From positions 21,616 through 85,615 of the forward strand of contig JASAMV010002589.1 of the NCBI GenBank assembly GCA_030248065.1: a DNA stretch of 64,000 nt, written 5' to 3'. This stretch comes from Rhynchonema sp. JSB1_4. Lineage: Eukaryota > Nematoda > Chromadorea > Monhysterida > Xyalidae. The stretch's first letter is position 1. Every line of letters starts with the position of its first letter. The notes below the pieces were generated by a model that was not told the DNA's origin, ran no database searches, and saw nothing but the letters and a program-made list of their open reading frames with translations. A program made the position numbers and the translations under genes. Positions 59,401 to 64,000 of this stretch are shown in pieces.

Positions 59401-62400
59401 ATTTTAAAAACGATATGGCCACCTGTTACGATCCTTTTACGTTTGTTGTTTTATCACTCAGCCATTGTTTATGTTTCATTTCAAAAGTCATTCTTTCACA
59501 GGAAACAAAATGTCGAAAATTGTATTTTTCACAACTTGTCGTGTTTGTTTCTTGTTCGTATGCTTTTCTTTGAACAATTTCAATGGAATCGGGAGGAGGG
59601 TTCAACTTTTGTTCTGTTTGATAGTAATTTTATGTATTTTCTATCATTCGTTGCCAAAAAATATTCCGCAATCTCAGGTTTTCCTTTTAAAAATTACATC
59701 ATGGGACAGCAAAGGTGAATGCTCATCAACATACGATGAGCTCAATCTCCCGCCGGACGCATGCCAGCCCGGTACGAATATGAAAATGCAAAAAAACAAC
59801 TGTTCCAAATTTCATGCACACTCTATTCTAATCTGATGCGCAAACGCGCATGTTCATTGTGAACACAGATGCGCACTGCGCGTTTGCGCATTTGCGCATG
59901 CGCGTGCGCGTTTGCGCATGAAATTTGCATTGTGAACACCAATGCGCGTCAAAAAATGTGACGCGCAAACGCGCATGCATTGTGAAGGCAGCCTTACCGA
60001 GTTTCCACTAGAAAGGAAGGCCCTGTATCAAACTTGATATGGCGCTTACCTTGGTCATGCGACTATTTGGATTATAATGCTTAGTTTTAGGACAGTGAGT
60101 AATTTACTTATAACCCTTTGAAAGTCAGTGCCATCAGTGAACCTCAAGACACCACAAGTGCAAGAAAGTCACGTGCTCAACACGGATCCGACCGATCGTC
60201 AAGTTCGATGCTGACCCCAGTGACTAATTAAAACAAGAAAGTGAAGTCACTCCACGCGAGCATGACCTCTGCTTGGCGAGCGGAATTTCACATCTCCTGA
60301 TCGTACGCTTCTGCTGAACGATTTAATCGAAACAGCAACGGTTCTTATACATGTGGAAAACAACAATCCACCCACCGCGACTCCTCTAACGGGTGTTCGA
60401 CAATGAGCACCCTTGGATGTCTGATTCTTGTCAATCGTGCCACGCCAGTCTTCAACAAATCCGTGAATCGTTCCCGATCCGTCTTCGCCCATCGCTCGAC
60501 GTCCCGTTTCTCGAACACCCACACGGCCGCTTCCTTTAAGACTCAGGGACGGAACATTTGTTAGAATAGTAGAACAAAACAAATTTGAGAAAAAAATGAA
60601 GCCCTCTTAGCAGTTAGCACGACAACCAGTCAGTTAGGCAGCAAGCTGGGCACTGGGTGCCATGTTGAACATGTATTCATCACATCAATGAGAGGCACCA
60701 TGTGCATGTACGCAAGTGCATCTGTGCACCACCCACATGCCTGCCAGTGCCTTGTCTAAAACCCATCGTCATTAATTTTGTCCCGTTCGCTCCGCCACCG
60801 GTGGCTGTTTTATTATGTTTCTCGCGGCGCAAGAGGAATGCCGAACGGTAAATGGATGTTCTTTCGGTCATATGGTCTACTATGTCTATCGGTGGGGGCG
60901 CGCATGCGAGATTACTATCCCTGTTCTGTTTTTGTGATAGTTAAGCGATTTTATGGTATGGTGCAAATAGTGCGTGTATCAAGCATCACACATGATCCGT
61001 GTCCGTGAATCTTGCCATCGTAGTTATCTTCACACGTGAACTAATGGTCATTATTCGGTAACAAAAAGACCACACACGTACATTCTAAGACCACATATGA
61101 AAACTAGTGGCTAATGTGACCTTCCAAACAGCATACGTTCGCAGCAACAACCAGTGCGAGTCACACTGGGAAGGAGAGCCAACTGGCATTGGCGCGCTCT
61201 CTGGGCGCACATTACGTCATTATGGTCACAGAACACACACTGACCGGCTGATACACTACACCAGGACAGAGACACAGCCTGGCATGGTGGCCCCCAAAAC
61301 TGGATTGTGAACGCACCATAGCTGCGTCGCTGCACAATGTATACATTCGGCGGGCAGAGCGCGTCCAGAATGCGCCACACACTCACATTTCTCACACACT
61401 CACTTCCTAAACATTTCGCCCATTTCCCGCATTCTGAGCTTCAAGTCATCATACCCTGCCCACCCAACCCACCAACAAAAAAAGGTATAACAGCAGCAGA
61501 AACTAAGCCTCAAGCCAAGAACATTATCATTGCAAAGTCCGGTAAAATGAGTATCGGAACACTGCCAGATTTGGTGCTCCTGCATATTTTCGCAAATTGC
61601 CCCTGGCCAGAAAGAGTACGACTAGAGGCGGTATCCCGAAAGTGGGCCGTTTTGCTACGATTGGCAAGAGTCACGGACGATGTCGCTCAAAAACCGCAAG
61701 ATGCACCCAGACTGAGAATATGCGCACAGGATGTTAATGAACCAAAGTCGGTTTGGATTCTTCGAGTTTTCGTCTGCGCTTCGTTTTTCCATTCCTTGAT
61801 ATAAATTATAGGCCTTGCCTCTTTCCATCTACAGATGGGTGATGTTCTACCACCAGGTCATCGTAATCTACTGAATTTCAGCACCACAGTGCGTCTCGAG
61901 CGTTCAAAATGCGACCAGCAAATCGCCAAAATCACGTGCTATACCACACCAACAGACGACCACACAATCGAACGACTGCTAATCCAATTGCCCTTTACAC
62001 AAGTACAATTGCAAGGCCAGATAGCTGCTGATGTTTCACACAAATGTCTTATCCACCTGGCCAAACATGCCATCCGATATCTCACGCATCTTGTCCTCGT
62101 TGGGCAGGACTTCCGATGCCCGGACTCAAATTCAGAATCATTTTGGGCCCAAATCTGGGGCTCGCTACTTTGGATTGATCGACTTGAACTGTATTCGTGC
62201 AAATTCGCAGCACCCGCGCACACCAACACTCTCCACACTATTGTATCGACATTCTGTCAAAGTCGAGCCCAGCCCGTGAAACATCTAACCCTGGCCAGTT
62301 GTCAACCATCTCAAGCCTTGAATGATGATATTCTGAATGCCATTACGAGCCTGTCACTCGCCCAAGTGGAAAATCTGACGGTCGGTGTTTGAAAGTTTGC

Positions 62401-63113
62401 GTTTTTTTGCAAAATATACACTAGATAGCCATTCCACACGGAAGAACCAAAATTTGCAGCTCAACGGCACTGCTATTCTAACGCACACGGCCGCCTGTGG
62501 TCTGATCGATGCACTGTTATTGCCTGATCAAGCAAGGTCGATAAAAGGGGAACAACCGAAAATTCGACACGTGAATTTCTGGAACACCAATCTTGACCAC
62601 ACGTTGATCTACAACGCGTACATGCACAAACTGGCCAGAATGGACCAGGTGTACGGTATACCAATTGTGCAAGCAGATGATCTGAGTGTGATCAGAAGGG
62701 AATTAAGATTGGTTGGTGTTAGCGATGGATCGGAAACCAGAATCTCGCTGATTAAATTCATCTGAATTGTTGTGCAACGCATATCGTATATTCAACATAT
62801 GTTCTCTCGGGTGCTTTAATCTCAACTGCCTCATTTTCGATGCAAGTTCTTGAACCGATCTCACACATTCAGATCTTATGCTCACATGACTAACCTACCC
62901 TAAAACGATAAAAAAATCTTCACAAGACGAGTCACCAACCTTTTTTGTGGTCTTCTTTCTGCCGGCGTATATTTTCCAACTGAGCCCAGGTCCAGCAGAT
63001 GCGATTTGTTCAGAAACTTCATACTCTCTGGTGACTGGATTGCCGGGCAGGGCATTGCTGACGGTGTCAACCGCTGACGTTACGGCGGACTTGAACTTGT
63101 GCAAATAGTCCAT
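53447..63113 (-). CDS. SCYL2: SCY1-like pseudokinase 2 (clathrin-vesicle protein)
   Basis: SCYL2 (CVAK104) is a cytoplasmic pseudokinase on clathrin-coated vesicles at the trans-Golgi and endosomes. Sixteen exons join in consistent phases, among them 63113-62940, 60533-60376, 59091-58950, 58719-58567, 58281-58066, 57883-57728 and 53749-53447. Exon 1 gives MDYLHKFKSAVTSAVDTVSN. The kinase-like domain has AAVWVFEK, LTRIRHPRVLIVEHPLEESR, FCTEPVFASVANVLG, MMHRNICPES in place of the HRD loop, GMDF in place of DFG, and YMAPEYVVGG; loss of HRD and DFG is normal for this family. HEAT-like repeats follow (KSQFFKGLPNVLSQFPK, FGTPELIPFILPSVFLIAEQ, ELCLGIIPTVCHLV), then LTLEEKKRLAKEQ and a Pro/Gln/Ser-rich tail ending IDDFLK. 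It is complete. The end of exon 6 is slightly uncertain (57728 or 57746). Confidence 0.96.
59172..59996. mobile_element. 825-bp TIR element with TTTGCGCG-rich ends
   Basis: The ends TAAGGCTGCCTTCACAATGC, continuing ATGCGCGTTTGCGC, are exact inverted repeats in SCYL2 intron 2. Subterminal zones are full of GCGCGTTTGCGCAT words. The interior (about 59340-59835) is AT-rich with overlapping frames of up to 160 codons but no recognisable transposase. No target duplication is clear. The TTCACAATGCATGCGCG end motif also occurs at 30872-31201. Confidence 0.8.
61547..62765 (+). CDS. F-box protein nested in SCYL2 intron 1
   Basis: Exons 61547-61750, 61835-62384 and 62425-62765 join in phase to about 364 aa. 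The N-terminus is an F-box, LPDLVLLHIFANCPWPERV then RLEAVSRKWAVLLRL, which binds Skp1 in SCF ubiquitin ligases. The rest is Leu-rich with segments such as RYLTHLVLVGQDFRCP, IDRLELYSCKFA and VKHLTLASCQPSQALNDDIL, consistent with leucine-rich repeats that select a substrate. The exon 1 donor could be at 61733 or 61751 (same phase). It is transcribed opposite to SCYL2 and lies entirely within that gene's first intron. Confidence 0.75.
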
Positions 63114-64000
63114 GTCTTGTGATGGTCAGATAAAAACCAGGGCTGCTGCCACTTTTGCTGGAAACACAGATATTTGGACATAATTAAATGCATGTGACTA
63201 AGCACAAATTTGGCAGATGCTCACGCTCAGCAGCCGTCAGTCAGTCACATGATTAAATTTCACATTAAAAAAAGAACACCATCCGTGGAAAAAGTAGCAA
63301 ATTGCCCCTAATTATTGTCATCCAGGAGGGGCAAAATGCAGCGAAACATAGCAGTAACGCCTGTTAGACTCTGAGTCAACAAATAACATTATCACTCACG
63401 CTCTCTTCTAAAACAACGTTTTATACGTTAGTGTGTAAACATCAAGGTTAAATAAAATCTGCTAAAGGTTAAAAAATTCGTAGACAACATGAGCGAAGGC
63501 ACAAAAATGCATAAACATGACAAATGTATAAATTCAGTAATTACGGCATCAACATTTGTAAGCAGCAAGCACCATCATTTTAAGATAAGCTCGACTGGCT
63601 GACTAAAATAATGAATGAGCACGAAATCGTCAAGACACCTCACAACAGGTGACGAAGGCAAATTGCAATCACACGTTGGCAATTGAAATAATCTTGGCCA
63701 AACCAAAATCCATGAGCAAAAGTGAACGAACCAAAATATCCAATAAAACGTAAATTCTGGAATCACAACTAACCTGGCTAAAAATAGTCCCGATTCACTA
63801 AGCTAAAATCATGTACACTGGGTGAGATCACGGTTACGCCATTCGAATCACGTCGAAATGTCCAAACACAAAAATGATGACGATCCACATCAACAATAGG
63901 AATCATTAAGCTAGGTAATCATAATAAATAATAATAAGTTTTAATCAATACCAATAGGTAAGTAGAGAAAGGATACACATTAAAATCCAAGATCATGAAA
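63114..64000. other. Upstream region of SCYL2
   Basis: There is no supported coding sequence in 0.9 kb of AT-rich DNA. It presumably holds the SCYL2 5' UTR and promoter; no TATA-like box is evident close to the start. Confidence 0.4.

Noticed and set aside
59233..59836. Transposase gene inside the 825-bp TIR element
   Set aside because: Overlapping frames of up to 160 codons in two phases show no transposase motif and are hydrophobic and low in complexity.

Overview
This is a 64 kb piece of an animal nuclear genome. Genes have many short introns, mostly 40-100 nt with GT..AG ends and donors such as GTAAGT, GTTGGT and GTCAGT, and introns sit in conserved metazoan proteins. The mix of a DEG/ENaC channel, divergent short ionotropic receptors, an IL-17-like secreted protein and a LAPTM-like tetraspan protein suggests an invertebrate. 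An ecdysozoan such as a nematode or tardigrade is plausible, but I cannot name the species. Because of the introns I assembled genes by joining exon-sized open stretches at splice sites whose phases agree. Spans are first ATG (or first supported exon) to stop; UTRs are mostly not visible.

Layout. 0.2-2.0 kb (+): a secreted cystine-knot protein with a furin-type site, IL-17-like. 2.5-4.5 kb (+): a DEG/ENaC channel. 5.0-10.0 kb (-): sarcosine dehydrogenase, convergent with the channel. 11.8-25.6 kb (+): three tandem short ionotropic-receptor-like genes A, B and C. A (416 aa) and C (413 aa) are intact; B is a pseudogene with two frameshifts and a 959-bp foldback insertion. Between B and C lies a 5.4-kb element with perfect 36-bp terminal inverted repeats whose interior is almost entirely a 127-129-bp satellite. 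26.0-27.7 kb (-): a tandem pair of related exons, one with stops, separated by a hAT-like element with an 8-bp target duplication. 29.3-30.2 kb (-): a single-pass membrane protein. 32.0-32.9 kb (-): a small secreted Cys-rich protein. 34.3-35.3 kb (+): a tetraspan protein. 36.0-36.6 kb (+): a small membrane-anchored protein. 37.0-43.7 kb (+): V-ATPase subunit H. 45.5-48.3 kb (-): a tumour protein D52 family gene. 53.4-63.1 kb (-): SCYL2. The stretch 48.4-53.4 kb has no gene I can support.

Two small genes lie inside introns of larger genes on the opposite strand: a ~64-aa lysine-rich protein in the last intron of V-ATPase H, and an F-box protein in intron 1 of SCYL2. V-ATPase H, SCYL2 and D52 proteins are all linked in other animals to endosome, lysosome and clathrin traffic, but nothing here shows co-regulation.

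The most unusual content is repetitive. Several DNA transposons can be delimited exactly by inverted termini plus target-site duplications (8-bp hAT type, 3-bp PIF/Harbinger type, TA type). Two of the hAT-type elements carry long arrays of a private heptamer next to their ends, and intron 2 of V-ATPase H is a nest of at least four such elements. Separately, the 10-mer TGATGTTTCA occurs ten times, counting both strands, in exons and introns of unrelated genes, far above chance.
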